Shown: positions 25,346 through 37,448 of the stretch, one piece after another
Layout: each line of letters starts with the position of its first letter
How positions within the stretch are numbered: position 1 is the stretch's first letter
Assembly: GCA_035578135.1 (NCBI GenBank)
Contig: JAQJVK010000006.1
Coordinates: forward strand, 19,661,285-19,725,284
DNA length: 64,000 bases
Reading direction: 5' to 3'
Source: Flexamia atlantica
Lineage: Eukaryota > Arthropoda > Insecta > Hemiptera > Cicadellidae
The notes under the pieces: model-generated
Database searches by the model: none
What the model was told of the DNA's origin: nothing
What the model saw: the letters and a program-made list of their open reading frames with translations, nothing else
Position numbers and translations under genes: made by a program

Positions 25346-27075
25346 ATAATAATATTACTTTGAAGGAGCAGAATGGCGTTGTCAGTGATCCTGTTGTCGT
25401 GTCAAATGTTTTTAACAAATTCTTCTATGAGAAGGTTGGTTCGGATGCATCAGGGTCTGATGCTGACTCTGGGGAACCTTCGGTGGATGCGGCTGCGGCT
25501 GCGCATATGCAACTGAGTCCAACGAATGAAACTGAAATACTGGAAATAATTAATGATTATTGCAATAAACCAAGCGCGGGCATTGATGGTGTTCCTGGCA
25601 ACATTGTCAAGTCTTGTGTACATATAGTGGCCAAACCATTATCTCTAATAATAAATAAGTCCTTTGAGGAAGGGAAATTTCCTGATAAGATTAAAACTTC
25701 AAAAATTGTCCCAATATACAAGAAAAACGAAAAAGATCAAGTCGGTAACTATAGGCCTGTAGCCGTGCAGTCAGTCTTCTCTAAAATATTTGAGGTGGCT
25801 TTTTTACGAAGATTACTCCCGTACCTGGAACAGAATAGAATATTGTGTGATAACCAATATGGTTTTAGAAAAAATAAATCGACCATAGACGCAGTTTTTG
25901 CCCTACTTACAACAGTTTTTAATAAAGTGGATTGTTCAGAAATAGTGTTTAGCCTTTTTTATGACATGACTAAGGCCTTTGATTGCCTCCACCATAGAAT
26001 ATTAGAAGACAAATTAGCTAGATATGGAATAATTGGTACTTCCTTGAAATGGATAATGTCGTATTTAAGTGATAGGTCTCAGGTGGTCATGGTGAAACAC
26101 TTGTGTAGTGATGGTGTAATGAGACACTTTAAATCTGAAACAATACACAATATAAATACAGGCGTGCCGCAGGGATCGAACCTAGGGCCTATAGTCTTCT
26201 TACTATTTGTGAATGACTTACCAGAGTCAGTGCAGGAGGGCACACTTTGGATGTTCGCTGACGATGTATGCCACCTGATAACCGATGAAAATGCAATTCA
26301 AGCTGTTGGTAAAACTCAAACTGGCATAAACGAGATGTCTTTATGGTGTGAAAAAAACAAACTAGTTCTTAATCAGGGAAAGACAAGCTTGCTACATTTC
26401 TTCAACACTAAGGTTCCTGATTTTAGTCCTCTAGTTAAGATTAAAGATTCAACTGTGAAACCTGATAAGTGTGTAAAGTATTTGGGAATATTCATCAGTA
26501 ATAATCTCAGATGGTTGGAACATATAAATCATATTGCAGGTAGACTTACTGTTGTTTGTTACCTTATGAGAAGACTTCAAAATGCTGTTGACAGAGACGT
26601 CTTGATGAAGGTGTATTATGGATGCTTTCACAGTGTGTTGAGCTACGGTATATCCTTTTGGGGTGCTTGTAGTGAAGCTAAAAGAATATTTCTGTTACAG
26701 AAGAGAATAATTAGAATAATATGTAAAGCTCATTTCATCGAACACTGCAAACCTCTATTTCAGCAACTTCAAATTCTTACATTACCTTCAGTTTACATTC
26801 TTGAATCGGCCATCTTAGTTTTGAAATTTCCGGATGTTTTTAGAAGGAACCATGAAGTTCATAAATACAATACCAGGCAAAGAAATAATGTTCATGTAAA
26901 CCATCACAGGACTACCTTAGCACAGTCAGGAGCTCATTATTTAGCAAGTAAAATCTTCAATAAGCTACCTCAAGATGTTAGAAGTTGTACAGATCTAGTT
27001 GCATTCAAGAAGAAGCTTAAATTATTTCTCATGAAGAAGACATATTATTCCGTTGAGGAATTTCTTGAAGAATAA
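25346..27075 (+). CDS. LINE reverse transcriptase, 5'-truncated but open
   Basis: A 571-codon frame starting at 25360 (the frame is open slightly upstream) with a complete LINE polymerase: SAGIDGVPGNIVK, NYRPVAVQ, QYGFRKNKST, YDMTKAFDCLHH, GVPQGSNLGPIVF and the FADD catalytic pair. The C-terminal region ends LMKKTYYSVEEF. No endonuclease domain precedes it, so the insertion is 5' truncated, a normal outcome of target-primed reverse transcription. It has no stop or frameshift across 1.7 kb, which suggests a young copy. It lies just right of the Helitron remnant, and a Helitron-like 3' end follows at 27206, so it may be nested in that Helitron. Confidence 0.85.
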
Positions 27076-27182
27076 AGTACAAAAGATTGACGACCACGGC
27101 TGAACGGCTTCTAGTGGGATACCATCAAGTATGCAAGTAAGTATTTATTCAAACCAAAACAAATTAATCATGAAGAAGATAG

Positions 27183-27206
27183 GACAACGTCTGTCGGGTC
27201 AGCTAG
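27183..27206 (+). mobile_element. candidate Helitron 3' terminus (CTAG|T)
   Basis: GACAACGTCTGTCGGGTCAG followed by CTAG and a T resembles Helitron 3' ends (CTRR before a T, with a small hairpin upstream). It directly abuts the conserved end block of the (TA)n-core repeat, as expected if a Helitron entered the AT-rich core. It would be the end of the Helitron whose coding remnant is at 24352-25270. The hairpin is short, so this is tentative. Confidence 0.45.
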
Positions 27207-27208
27207 TA

Positions 27209-27335
27209 AATTCGAACGAATGGAGTTTTTTGCTTCTGGGGGCCCCAAAACGAAAAGTTATAATGGTCCCGAGCTTAGGTCTTACCATGAGGCCTACGGT
27301 AATAGCTTCTTCCCTATAGGGGAAATTCGCTAAAA
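27209..27335 (+). repeat. conserved end block of the (TA)n-core repeat
   Basis: About 127 bp closely matching 19731-19858, 55336-55465 and, on the minus strand, 48960-49085. It contains AGGTCTTACCATGAGACCT and TTCCCTATAGGGGAA, two short hairpins. The usual (TA)n on its left is replaced here by the Helitron-like end. Confidence 0.85.
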
Positions 27336-28366
27336 TGTATTATTAGTATTTAAATAACTAGGCAAAATCTCGATATTTATTTCTTGTCACGAAATCACCA
27401 TTTACATTGAACTGTTAGGCTCAGAGTTAGGCTCCTGGGCCGAATAGGGATAAACTATCCAGCAGAGCTACGCCGAGATCTTGTTTCACCAAATTATACT
27501 GCGAAAGAAAAATATATGGGAGAGATTAATAACAATGCTATTGAGGTAGAGATGAGAAACGCCACTGACTATACCTAAAGGAGACTGCTCATGCTTATAC
27601 ATGTTTTGAAGCTAGAAATTGAACACGCGAAATAAGTTCGGCATTCGTCACCAGAGATTTCTCCAGCTGTGGTGTTCCACGTGAAAGATTCGTATCCCAG
27701 AAATGGAATTTTCCCCGTCAACCGAGGTAAAAAGTGGTTAAGGGGTAAAGAACGGATTTAATTTTTTACACGTCAAAAATAAATGTAAAAAACTGCCGGT
27801 GGCGAGTCCTTTAATCCAGCTATTAAGAGGTCACGAATTGTGGATAGTTATGAGTGATAGCTTTTGGACGCGGTTTTCCCTAGTGGGAATTAACGTCCGC
27901 ACTATTGAGTGTTCATAAGACCATCCTCATAATTAATCCAGTTAGTAAATTGTAAACCAGGAAAAATTTTGGTTCGAATCCCACGTTAAAATGTAGGTCC
28001 CTTAGTTGCCATTGGCTGTTGGCTGTTGGGCTATTAATTAACAGTCCTGCCTAGGGAACATGTCGGCCTTAGTCAGTAAAAAGGCTACGAGATCGCGCCA
28101 CAATCATAAAACACACATCCTTCACTCACATTCCGGTTACAATACGCAGCCAGTGCTGCGTAAAGGTAATTGTTATTTTTCAAAATATAAACAAAATACA
28201 GCTGATACAAAACGTTTTATTTATTTAAAAAAACTTAAACCACTTATTTGGACTCCTATAGGTTTTTAAATACTTTTAGATTATTTTATTGTTCGTTCAT
28301 TTTTTACTAAATCTATATTTATTGATTATTATGTCCGACAAAATTGTCAATAAATAAATGGAGGGA
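27336..28366. other. gene-free spacer with SINE-like B box
   Basis: Nothing coding. GGTTCGAATCCCAC at about 27971 is a good pol III B box, preceded at about 27940-27960 by a weak A-box-like string, so a decayed SINE is likely. Confidence 0.45.
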
Positions 28367-28625
28367 ATGCGTTTTTTCGGCTGCTCAATTAGCAAAAGAA
28401 AATTGCAATTCTCCATTTCTTTTCCTTCTCGACCAAAAGACCTCTTATCCAATTATGTGAAGGGTGGATAAACAAATGTGGAGACACTTCATTAAAAAAG
28501 CTGCCTCTCAACAAACTAAAAGGCAAAGTAGTTTGTGAAAACCATTTCACCGAAGAAAGTTACACGAGCCTAATAAAATTAAGATTAAAACAAATTGCCT
28601 CTGCCAAAATTGAGTGTTCGGAAAA
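28367..28625 (+). pseudogene. THAP-type zinc finger fragment, frameshifted
   Basis: The first frame starts ATG at 28367 and gives MRFFGCSISKRK and FPSRPKDLLSNY. After a frame change near 28465 the sequence continues WINKCG ... GKVVCENHF..ESY ... LRLKQIA. The C2CH spacing, central W and VC.NHF motif are those of a THAP DNA-binding domain, found in P-element-type transposases and some host factors. Only the domain is present, so it is a broken fragment, probably transposon-derived. Confidence 0.65.
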
Positions 28626-29800
28626 ACCTCAGATGATCCGAATGTACACCAAAGTGATCGTTCCAAAGATCGGCAATCCGATCAATTATTACGATATAAT
28701 TTCATTAATTGATTTTTAAATGTGCCCACCACATTTCAGCAAGCTGTATCTAGAATACTTATTTTCAATTACCTTTTGGAAATAAAAACATTTGTTCTGC
28801 TGTAAAAACTTGGTGGGAAAGAGGGTAATATGTTAATTAATAGGGGGTAACAAGGTACATTTTTGCTATTAAATAGGTATTTTTATTTCTTTATTACCAA
28901 AATCTCCACCAGAATGTGCTAATTTTAGTAACAAGTGATCAAATTTGTTGGCTTCAAAATTTAACATTGCATGAACTACATATTTTTTCATTATAATCAA
29001 TGGTAATGCTAAATATAATACAATCTCGAATTTCTCTAAATAGTTTCTCTTTTTCGTTTTCTTCATGCAAACTATACAATCTTTTCAGCATTGTGTGTAA
29101 GACCGTAATTACATTGGTTACTTTAGTATTGTCAAGGAAAGTGGAGTCTTATCATTTTTTTAATGAAAGACATAAAATGTTTATCCAAATGTAATTACTG
29201 AACACCCATTAAGTTGAAATTATTCCTTCCCTCATTTTAAACTCATTAGATAATTTGAGGGATGATAGATAAAACTTATTATAATAAGAGTTTCAAAGAA
29301 TTAGAAAATTGATTAATGGTTACACGAGGCTAATTGAAATCGCAGCATATGAACACTGACTCGCAGTGAACGAGTGAGTTTATTTGACGATGAAATTATA
29401 CAATCATTTAAAGAACAAGCCTATTATAATGTGTGTATGTAGTTAAAACACAAGAAAAGTCTACGCGTATGAATCAAATTTTTTCAGCTTCCGAAAAATC
29501 GGGCTGATTTTACATTTACAGGTGGCGGGAAATTCATGTTTCGCACGTTTTTAATGTAGTTTTGCAGTTGCGAATGGATAACCAAATATGAAGTAGATTC
29601 AAAGATAAAAGACTTAATGTTAGACTTAATAAATAAACATAATTTCTAGAAAGAAAAGAAAGAATTCTAAATGTACTAAATATATTATAAAGAAACTTTA
29701 TTTACATAAAGTATATAAATAAAATTCATCTTCTTGTACATTACAAGCTTCTGTGAACAAAGAATACTTAACAATTAATTTTAATTTTGTTTACAGTAAA
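28626..29800. other. gene-free AT-rich DNA
   Basis: No supported gene. The right part may include 3' non-coding sequence of the R2-clade LINE. Confidence 0.4.
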
Positions 29801-31526
29801 GGTGATTTTTAAACATTTCAATTGGATCTTTCAAGGCTAAAACTGGAATTTGATAAAGATCCTTCTTATTAAATTTAAATAAATTCCAAAAGTCTTCAAC
29901 AAATTTGGGGATCGTAACTCTTGATCCAACAAGTAGTCCAAATTATTTGTATGTTTTAATTTTATACTTTTCTTGAAGATATTGTTTAGTTGGCGAGTAT
30001 ATATCTTTTTTTTCTTCGTTTACCTTATTCGGTTGTTCTTGGCTAAACTAAACCTGACCGTTGGATCTATTATATATCATATTGACTTTTTCCGGTCAAT
30101 TGCGATTATGACAATTATTCTTGTAGATTCACCATTAGCCATACAATTTATCTCTTCATACACTTCAAAAGATTTGGCTCTCTGAATTCATCAGCTATCA
30201 TTGATCGTATTCTGTGATGCCGAGCATTTCTTAAAAGTTGGCCATGAGGACAGATTCCAAGGACATGTGGCAAAGTTTCAATAATGTATTGCTCAGATTT
30301 AGAACAATGTCTACACTGGTTGCCGTCCTTGGATCTTCCTTTTATGCCTCTGGCAGGAGCCACGTCACCGATCATTTTTATTATATCTGTATGTTCTGAT
30401 GTAGTAAAACCTTGAAGTTTATGAAATTCTTTGTTTATTTTTGGACACTCTTAGAAAAGGATAACCTCTCTACCTTTTTGTTTCAGACGACACCATTCAT
30501 CATATTCCATGTCTTTTAGCCTTTTTCTAATATTTTTAGATTTGATTATATTCATGTTATCCAAATCTGTTATTTTTAATTTTTTTAAACATTTTTCTAT
30601 TTTAGCTTTAAAATTCTTATAATATTTGATCATTTTGTTTTTCAAAAACTTGTCATATATTAATGTGTTGGAGAAATGCCTCTCATGAAGCCTTGATAAT
30701 ACCTAATCCTTTACAACTTTTTGATGAATAAAATATTGAAATAGGTACATCGTTAGGAAGATCTAGAATTTCTTTCACGGAATCTCTAATTAATTTGTAA
30801 ATGTCGTTCAGGAAAGAAGCATTTAATTTATCTAGTGTTGCAAATTGAAAAGGATATATCAGTGTAGGCCAAATATAGTTATTTAAGATAAAAAGTTTTT
30901 GATCTGATTTCAAAAATGGGGAAGTTGTAAGTTTAGTCAATTTACAATTTAATTTTTCAATAACTTGTCCTTTGTCAAACATTATTTCACTATTAAAATT
31001 TATACCAAGGTAACGGATTTTCTCACTGGTGTCGATAGATAATATGGAGTTCTCTTCTTATTTGTTGTTTTCAGATACAAGTTGGCCTTTTGAAAGTTGG
31101 CCATGTTTAAAATTTTTGTCTTATTGGCATTTATGGTAAGTCCAATTTCTTTTCTTTGAACCGACTCAATGTCATGTCATAAAGGGCAATTGCTGAATTT
31201 TTATTTTTCCCAATTAACACTCTATCGTCAGCAAAACTGAGCAAGTTTACCGCAGGAAGCGCTTTGTCTAGTTTGTACCCATATAATTCTCCTATTGTTG
31301 GTTCGGTCAATTCGTTCAAGATATAATCAATGCTTAAATTAAAAATTGTTGAAGATAAAGGAACTCCCTGTAGGACCCCTTGATTTATTTTAATAGGTTT
31401 TCTCTTGCCTTGTTTTGTTTCGATTTGTGTGACATTTCCTGTTTGCAAGTTTTTAACATTACTATATAACGCTGAAGGAATATTCAAAGAGTCAAGTAAA
31501 TGATTTACATGATTATGGCCAGTCAT
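29800..31526 (-). pseudogene. R2-clade LINE (RT, CCHC, REL endonuclease), truncated
   Basis: Minus-strand order: polymerase palm (31131-31526, QGVPLSSTIFNLSIDYIL and FADD), thumb/linker (30683-30982 and 30451-30645), CCHC motif ETLPHVLGICPHGQLLRNARHHRI (starting in 30148-30375). A restriction-like endonuclease remnant follows at about 30150-29990, recognised from the run ending IIDPTVRF with one stop codon inside it. This C-terminal CCHC plus REL layout defines the R2 group. The 5' half is missing and several stops or frame changes break the rest. R2 elements usually sit in 28S rDNA, but no rDNA flanks it here. Confidence 0.78.
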
Positions 31527-32330
31527 AGGTCAATTCTTCATCAAGAAACATTATTACTCAATCGTCTTTTTTAATTACTATGATTCTCAACTTCATAAAC
31601 TGGCCATTTAAATGGCATATGCAATGATAATTCAATTCGCACTTGGTATTGCCTATATTCTATTAAACGACCGACGTTTTGCATAGCCAGGGGACGGCTG
31701 GCGATGGGAGTATTTACATTATTAAATGTAGAATATCTTTTCTAATCATTTTTCATTCTAATCACTCTTCTTGAGATGAAACTCATTTTAAAATCTTTCA
31801 AAGTGGGACACTACGCCTTAACCCGGTTGCAAAAGGATGATCCAAACCAAATTGTATGCTCCTCAAAGATTTTAATGATAATAAGTATTTCCCTCCGAGA
31901 TTGTAAGTAAATGGAATAAAGTAAGTAACTCCGAAAGTATCGTGGTGAATATAATAAACCTTAGCAATTTTAGTATTCCAAATAAAAATAAAATTGTTTG
32001 TTGTTTATAATTCTTTGGCATTCCTCGAGGATGCCCTTGAGGACCCTTGGTGGAAGTCTTAAAATTCTTTAAGGTAAGCATACATTAAGTTATTTCTGAT
32101 TTTTAAGGTCTTTGAAAGTAGAACACATCAGTGCAAAACCGGTCGCAAAAAATGGGTTCAATAAAAAGGTACACCTCATTAAGAATTTCCCCCCTCAGTT
32201 TAACAGAAATATTAAAATATTTAAGGAAGTGTGATTTTAGTTTCCATGATCCTTTTGCGACCTGGCCAACGGCGTTGTGTTGCACCTCTGAGGACTGAAA
32301 ATGAGGCAATTCTCAAGTTATGCTTACATT
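31527..32330. other. gene-free spacer
   Basis: No coding, RNA or repeat structure that I can support. Confidence 0.4.
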
Positions 32331-32339
32331 TTTTACTTC

Positions 32340-33150
32340 CTCCCCCCTATGGAGGAAGTATTGTTTTCGTCAAAATTTAAGAATTTGAGTTGTTAGTGGA
32401 TAAATTCGTTTTAGTGCTCCCTGAATCCAAAAAAGTGGTTTTCGGCGTGGTGACTGTCTGTGGGGATGTATGTGTGTGTGTGTGTGTGGATGTAAACAAA
32501 GCAAGAGACGACCCCAGTGGTCCGATTTTAATGAAATTTGGCATGTTTGTATAAAGCCGTGGTATCTCCAGGCGTATTTTTCTTTTTTTTTTGAATTTTT
32601 AATTTTAAAGGGTATTTACCCCCATAAACCCATAAAAAATGACTGAAATCCAAATTTCTCAAAAACGGCTCTAACGATTTTGATAAAAATTTCATGGGTT
32701 TTAGTGCTTAAGATGACAAACAAAATGATACCACCCACATGTCTGTAAAAATTCAGGTTCAGAAGTTATGGGGGTTTAAGTGTTGAAAAATTCATATTTT
32801 TTTAATTTTGCAAAATCTGTAACCTCTAAAGAAAATATACTTGCAACCATCAAATTTGACTTGAAAAACTAAATAATCCAGTATTTCAAATCATTAGTTT
32901 ACGTCAACTGGTTGAGGAGATAATTGATATTTTAGTTCGGCGTTAAACGCAGTACGTTGTCCAATGTTATTCTTATGGCAAATATTTAAAAACCTACATC
33001 TCCGTTATGTACTAACCGATTTTGATAAAATTTGCTATATATTTGTGTGATAATTAATTGTTAATTTGTTTTATGTCACTATATATGTTTTCTGGTTTTC
33101 AATGACTTGAAGGGAGAAAGTATGTGTCAGTTTCCTGATACCGTTTATTT
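32340..33150 (+). repeat. dispersed repeat family 2, left inverted copy
   Basis: It contains GTGCTCCCTGAATCCAAAAAA, a (TG)n stretch, TTAATGAAATTTGGCATG, a GTTATGGGGGTTTAAGTG block and GTGTCAGTTTCCTGATACCG. The reverse complement of most of it is found at 46810-47560. Partial copies lie at 45870, 51830, 53350 and 55471. Non-coding. Confidence 0.7.
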
Positions 33151-33353
33151 CTCAGTTGTATTGGAATTGTTTTGCATCGAGTGATATATTTTATTAGCTT
33201 ATTGACGTGACGTATCCGACAGTAAACGTTAAAAATGCTGGAGTGAAAACTCCCTCTTTTTGAGAGTCTTTTCCATGAAACGATGAAAAGTGAGCCACCC
33301 CAAAAAGAGTGAAAATTTACTCTTCAACAAAGTGATTTGGTGGCAACAACTAA

Positions 33354-34231
33354 TAGTCCAGTCATTTTAGAGGAAAAAACCCGTTTTTCAAAAAAATCGG
33401 GTAACCGAGTGGGACTTTTTATCAGATGTTCCTTGATATGTTACCTTTAAAACCCCATCAATTTTTCAAAATTAAAAGTTGTGCTCAAGCTGCCATCTTG
33501 GAAAATGGCGGCCGAAAAACAGTTTTTTGGGCTATATCATTATTAATATTAATCTTAGAAAAAAGTTATTGTACAAAAGTTGTTTGGTTTTAAAAAATCT
33601 ACAAGTTTTATGTTTGACATATTGTTGTACAACAATTAATAAGGCCGCCATTTTGAAAAATGGTTGCCAAAAGGATTTTTTTTATTGGTGCGGCTTAGTT
33701 ATTTATCCAACTAAAAGGGTTACTGAAGAAAAGTTGCTGAGATTTTTATACTCTACAACTTTTATGTTTACATTGTTGTTCTGAACTCGCAAATATAGGC
33801 GCCATCTTGGAAAAATGGCCGCCAATATTCGTTTTTTGACTGGGACTTTTTTGTTATTAATATTACAGTAGCAAATATAATACAAAAATTGTTTAACTTA
33901 ATTAGATCTATAATTTTTATATTTAACATATTGTTGTGCAACAAATAATAAAGCGGCCATCTTGGAAAATGGCAACCTAAAACAGTTTTTGAGCTATATA
34001 TCATCATTATAATTGGGTTTTGAAAAAAGGATATTTTAGGGAATTTGTTTGCTTTTAAGAGATCTACAACTTTTATATTTGACATATTGTTGTACAGCAA
34101 TTAATAAGGCCGCCATATTGGAAGATAACCATTAAATAGTAGTTGTTAAATGATACAGCTTCTTTATTTACCTCCTCAAGAAGGTTTCTGAGTAAAATTT
34201 ACTAAGATTTTGATTATCTATAACTTTTATA
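33354..34231 (-). repeat. left TIR of the large transposon, with tandem monomers
   Basis: Reverse complement of 43500-45291 but shorter. It contains about five ~155-bp monomers, each with a CAAxATGGCxGCC-like string, arranged as one trimeric unit plus ends. The ORFs at 33479, 33703 and 33768 lie in this repeat and are not credible genes. Confidence 0.8.
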
Positions 34232-34672
34232 CTCTTTCTCTTTTATTGAAATTTTTCCTACTGAGGTTTCGTCTTGATAAAATTACTGTAAGTGGCAAAT
34301 ATACTATACGGTAATTATCTTGTAATTTGTTTCATGTAAAATGGTTTGTTGAAAAGGTTGCCATTCTGATAACATTTTCAAATGAATATTTACTATACAT
34401 TAGATACATTGCTTGGAATGGCGAACTACCCAGGTAGGCATTTTAAGCCAAGTATGATTGACAGATGAGTGAAGGATGTCTGACTTGGTTTTTTTTCTGG
34501 TCCAACAGACTTAAATTAGTAAAAACAATGAGATTAGTAAAAAAGATTTTATTTTTAAAACTGACAAATTAACATTTACATATATATTAACCTCCTACAG
34601 ATAGATAATACGTTAATAGTTATTTACAATGTTGCATTTATGATATTTGGAAATGCATGGTAACACTTACAT

Positions 34673-34876
34673 TTAATTGCCGAAATCAAAATCGATGTCT
34701 ACGTTTTCATGGTTGTTAAAACTCAGTCCTCGACATGAGGCGCACATCGGTGAGCATCGTAGACCAGATTTTATACACTCACAGTTCTTTGAACAAATCG
34801 TTTTACAGTTGCAAGACACTAGTTTTAATAGTTCGGGCGGTGCTGGCTGATTTGCAGAAACTACAGGGACAAGCAA
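34673..34876 (-). pseudogene. transposase C-terminus: Cys8 (CXC-like) finger
   Basis: The peptide has eight cysteines in CNCKTICSKNCECIKSG followed by C-x3-C-x2-C, preceded by PAPPELLKLVS and followed by a short acidic tail. It reads as the last part of the large minus-strand gene. A hAT-like element separates it from the rest at 34910-36516. Taking that insertion out, one in-frame stop remains just upstream, so this copy is inactive. Confidence 0.75.
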
Positions 34877-34909
34877 ATCATGGTTTCTGCTCCAACCCTA
34901 AGATGTCGG

Positions 34910-36516
34910 CAGGGCCGCCGACAGACTTTTGGAGGCCCGGGGCAAAGTTTGGGCACGAGGCCCCTCAATAGATAAAAATCGTGGATAAAAAAACTGTTGT
35001 CTCTTGAATAGCTAAAATCTTAGATCCTGCTGACTAAAAAAGGTGTTGTTCTTTTGTTCTAAAAATGTTTAATATTATCTTAATTTATTCTAAACTAAAC
35101 AATTCCATCGTTAGGCCTGTAGTAAACCTTTTATTTGTAAATTTATTTAAATTTAGAACACAGACTGTAAAATTAGGTAAAATTATTTTTAATATGCCTT
35201 ATGAATCTTTTGGTTAGAAACACCAGACTAAACAATGTTTGTAAGAAGCCTGTACCTGGGGTTAAAAATAATTAAAGAAATAGTTCTAAGTTATTGAGGA
35301 CTACCTAATTAAACCCCTTTATTCTTTATTGGTTTTCTTTTATTAATTAACTCCTATATTTCTATAAGGCCTGTGTGACGTCATCAGAAGACAATTTATC
35401 CGGTCGTATTCCAAGATCTGAAGAGAAGAATAATGGTACACATGTTATTACCTCAGTCAAAAATGTAAACTAATCCTGACGTCTTCTGTAGACCGGAAAC
35501 CTAACAATCTCCAGCTGTAAAAAAGTTATTAATCTTGACCAATCAGAGGAACCATATCAATATACCTCCTTTGAGGCTATATTTTATCCTTATGCTAATA
35601 GAGCTGCTTAGATTCGGATATTGGGTCTACCATTGACGTCACAGGCTTGGATCCACAGGTCATAATATGGGAGTTGGAATAAGACAACCTGACAGTATTA
35701 TCAGGTAGTGGATTCTCTTCTAATATACCACAGACCGTGGTTGTATCCTAGCTATAGCATGATACTTTTGGGTAAAAGTAAAGCCTAAATCAGAGGTGCC
35801 AGTAATAAGAACTTTCTGATTAGCCAAGATATTTTATCGCATCAGCTGGAGGCTTCAGACAAGCTGCATTCTTCTAGTCGCTGATGACGTCACGATTTAC
35901 TTAAATTTTTGAATGAGGAAAACTACAATTCATTGGATCATGGTTCGTACGTAGCTTTAACTGAAACTAAAAGGAGAAACGAAGATGACGAAGTTACTCA
36001 TCTCTGAAGAACAAGTAATGTCACGTAAATGTTGTAACTACTAGCTGTTCTTTGTAAAATACAGTATACTCCGTTTAGTTGTAGCTTGGAATCCTTTTCC
36101 TCGGTCCATCGTAGGCCTGTACAACGTTTTGTGAGGAATTTTTGAGGACAGCTGACTGGACCAGGGACAGGGGCCTAGTTTAGTACGGATTTAGTTATAC
36201 AGGGGCCTAGTTTAGTACGGATTTAGTTATGTGTGGTCTGGCGTCTGGCGCAGGCCTAACCGGGCCTAACCTCGGGAGGCCCCTGACGAGACGTCAGAGA
36301 ACCAAATGAAAATGTATCAAAATAAGACAAATACACGTTTTTAAGACTATAATTTTTATGTATTTTCTAATTTTTCATTTCATATTGGTCTTCTTCATTT
36401 AAATATCCTAATTTTTAATAATCCACAAAAAAATTTTCTCTGCTCAAAATGTGGCCCCCTTCCTTTTGTGGCCCGGGGCAATTTGCCCCCTTTGCCCCCC
36501 CCTCTCGGCGGCCCTG
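34910..36516. mobile_element. hAT-like non-autonomous element in the transposase gene
   Basis: The ends are CAGGGCCGCCGA and, reverse-complemented, CAGGGCCGCCGAGAG. They are flanked by a perfect 8-bp target duplication GATGTCGG (34902-34909 and 36517-36524). The 1607-bp interior has no transposase. GC-rich subterminal blocks (GGCCCGGGGCAA type) occur near both ends. Clearly inserted after the host gene was in place. Confidence 0.92.
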
Positions 36517-36524
36517 GATGTCGG

Positions 36525-37403
36525 GTCCAACATGTTCCCGTTCCAATGTTGAACTTGCAGGTATACTCTAAACAAATGTTCAGTAGCTGCAGCTCTAGTA
36601 GGTGGAAGAGAGGCTAAGTCAAATGTTTTAGTGACGGGCTGCTTTGACACTATACTGTGATACCTGTAATATCGGACATCATCCAGATTTTTGTCTTTGT
36701 AGCCAAACATGTTGAGAAGAAATACCTCTCCTGCGTGTATTATTTCTTCATTTTTGGCCGTCGCCTTGTTGAAAATATCAACCAGTGTCCTCAGTTCTGG
36801 ATTTCTTTGCAGGATTTTGACAGCTTTAATTTTTCGTTGGTTGAATACAGCCGATGTTGTATCACACCCAGACTTGGCATGAGCGAACTGTAGAACATTG
36901 CAGACTTCACTTAGGACGGCCTTTTGGCGAGGAATATGAAAAATCGTAGGTTTGTTCTGTTTATTACATGCAGGGCGGTAAAATGAAATGTTGTCTGAAA
37001 TTGATGCCTTAGATGTTAAAAGAACAAGTAGATCGGTATCCTGTCCAACAACAACAACAACAACATTATAACCAGATTTTGATTTTTCTATATCAGTAAG
37101 AACAATGAGGCAGTATGCATCTGATTCAGCTGTTTTCACTTCAATATTTGAAGCTTGAAAACGTCTTGATAACATATTAATAATTTGTTTCTTGTTATTG
37201 CTATTAAATAAAAACTCAGCTTGTGTAGTTGTCGCTAGAGATTTTTCATTTACCTGGATATTTGCTGATGTTCTTCTTGCAACTCTTATTTTCTGTTCAC
37301 AGCCTTTGGTAGTAGGTTGGTCAGGGTATCCATCAAATACAACAGTACAGTTCTTTCCGTAGTGAATTTGTGACATATGACAAGTAACTGTTAAAGACAT
37401 CAT
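36525..37403 (-). pseudogene. transposase part: PIN/XPG-like nuclease domain
   Basis: The open frame (to 36444, the last part being hAT sequence) encodes VVFDGY near its start, a basic stretch, then ESDAYCLIVL and VVGQDTDLLVLL, followed by SGCDTTSA and LPPTRAAATEHL. The spaced Asp-rich motifs (FDGY, ESDAY, GQDTDLL) look like a PIN/XPG-family metal-dependent nuclease. It is separated from the upstream piece by the foldback element at 37449-37862. The family is common in invertebrates as long uncharacterised proteins. Confidence 0.65.
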
Positions 37404-37448
37404 TATATTCTTTGTTTGAAATTCATTGTTGGTGATGGTGATTTTATA

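Noticed and set aside
33479..34100. Overlapping small ORFs in the left TIR, and their counterparts at 44294-45259
   Set aside because: They are translations of tandem monomers, appear in both orientations and have no protein motif.
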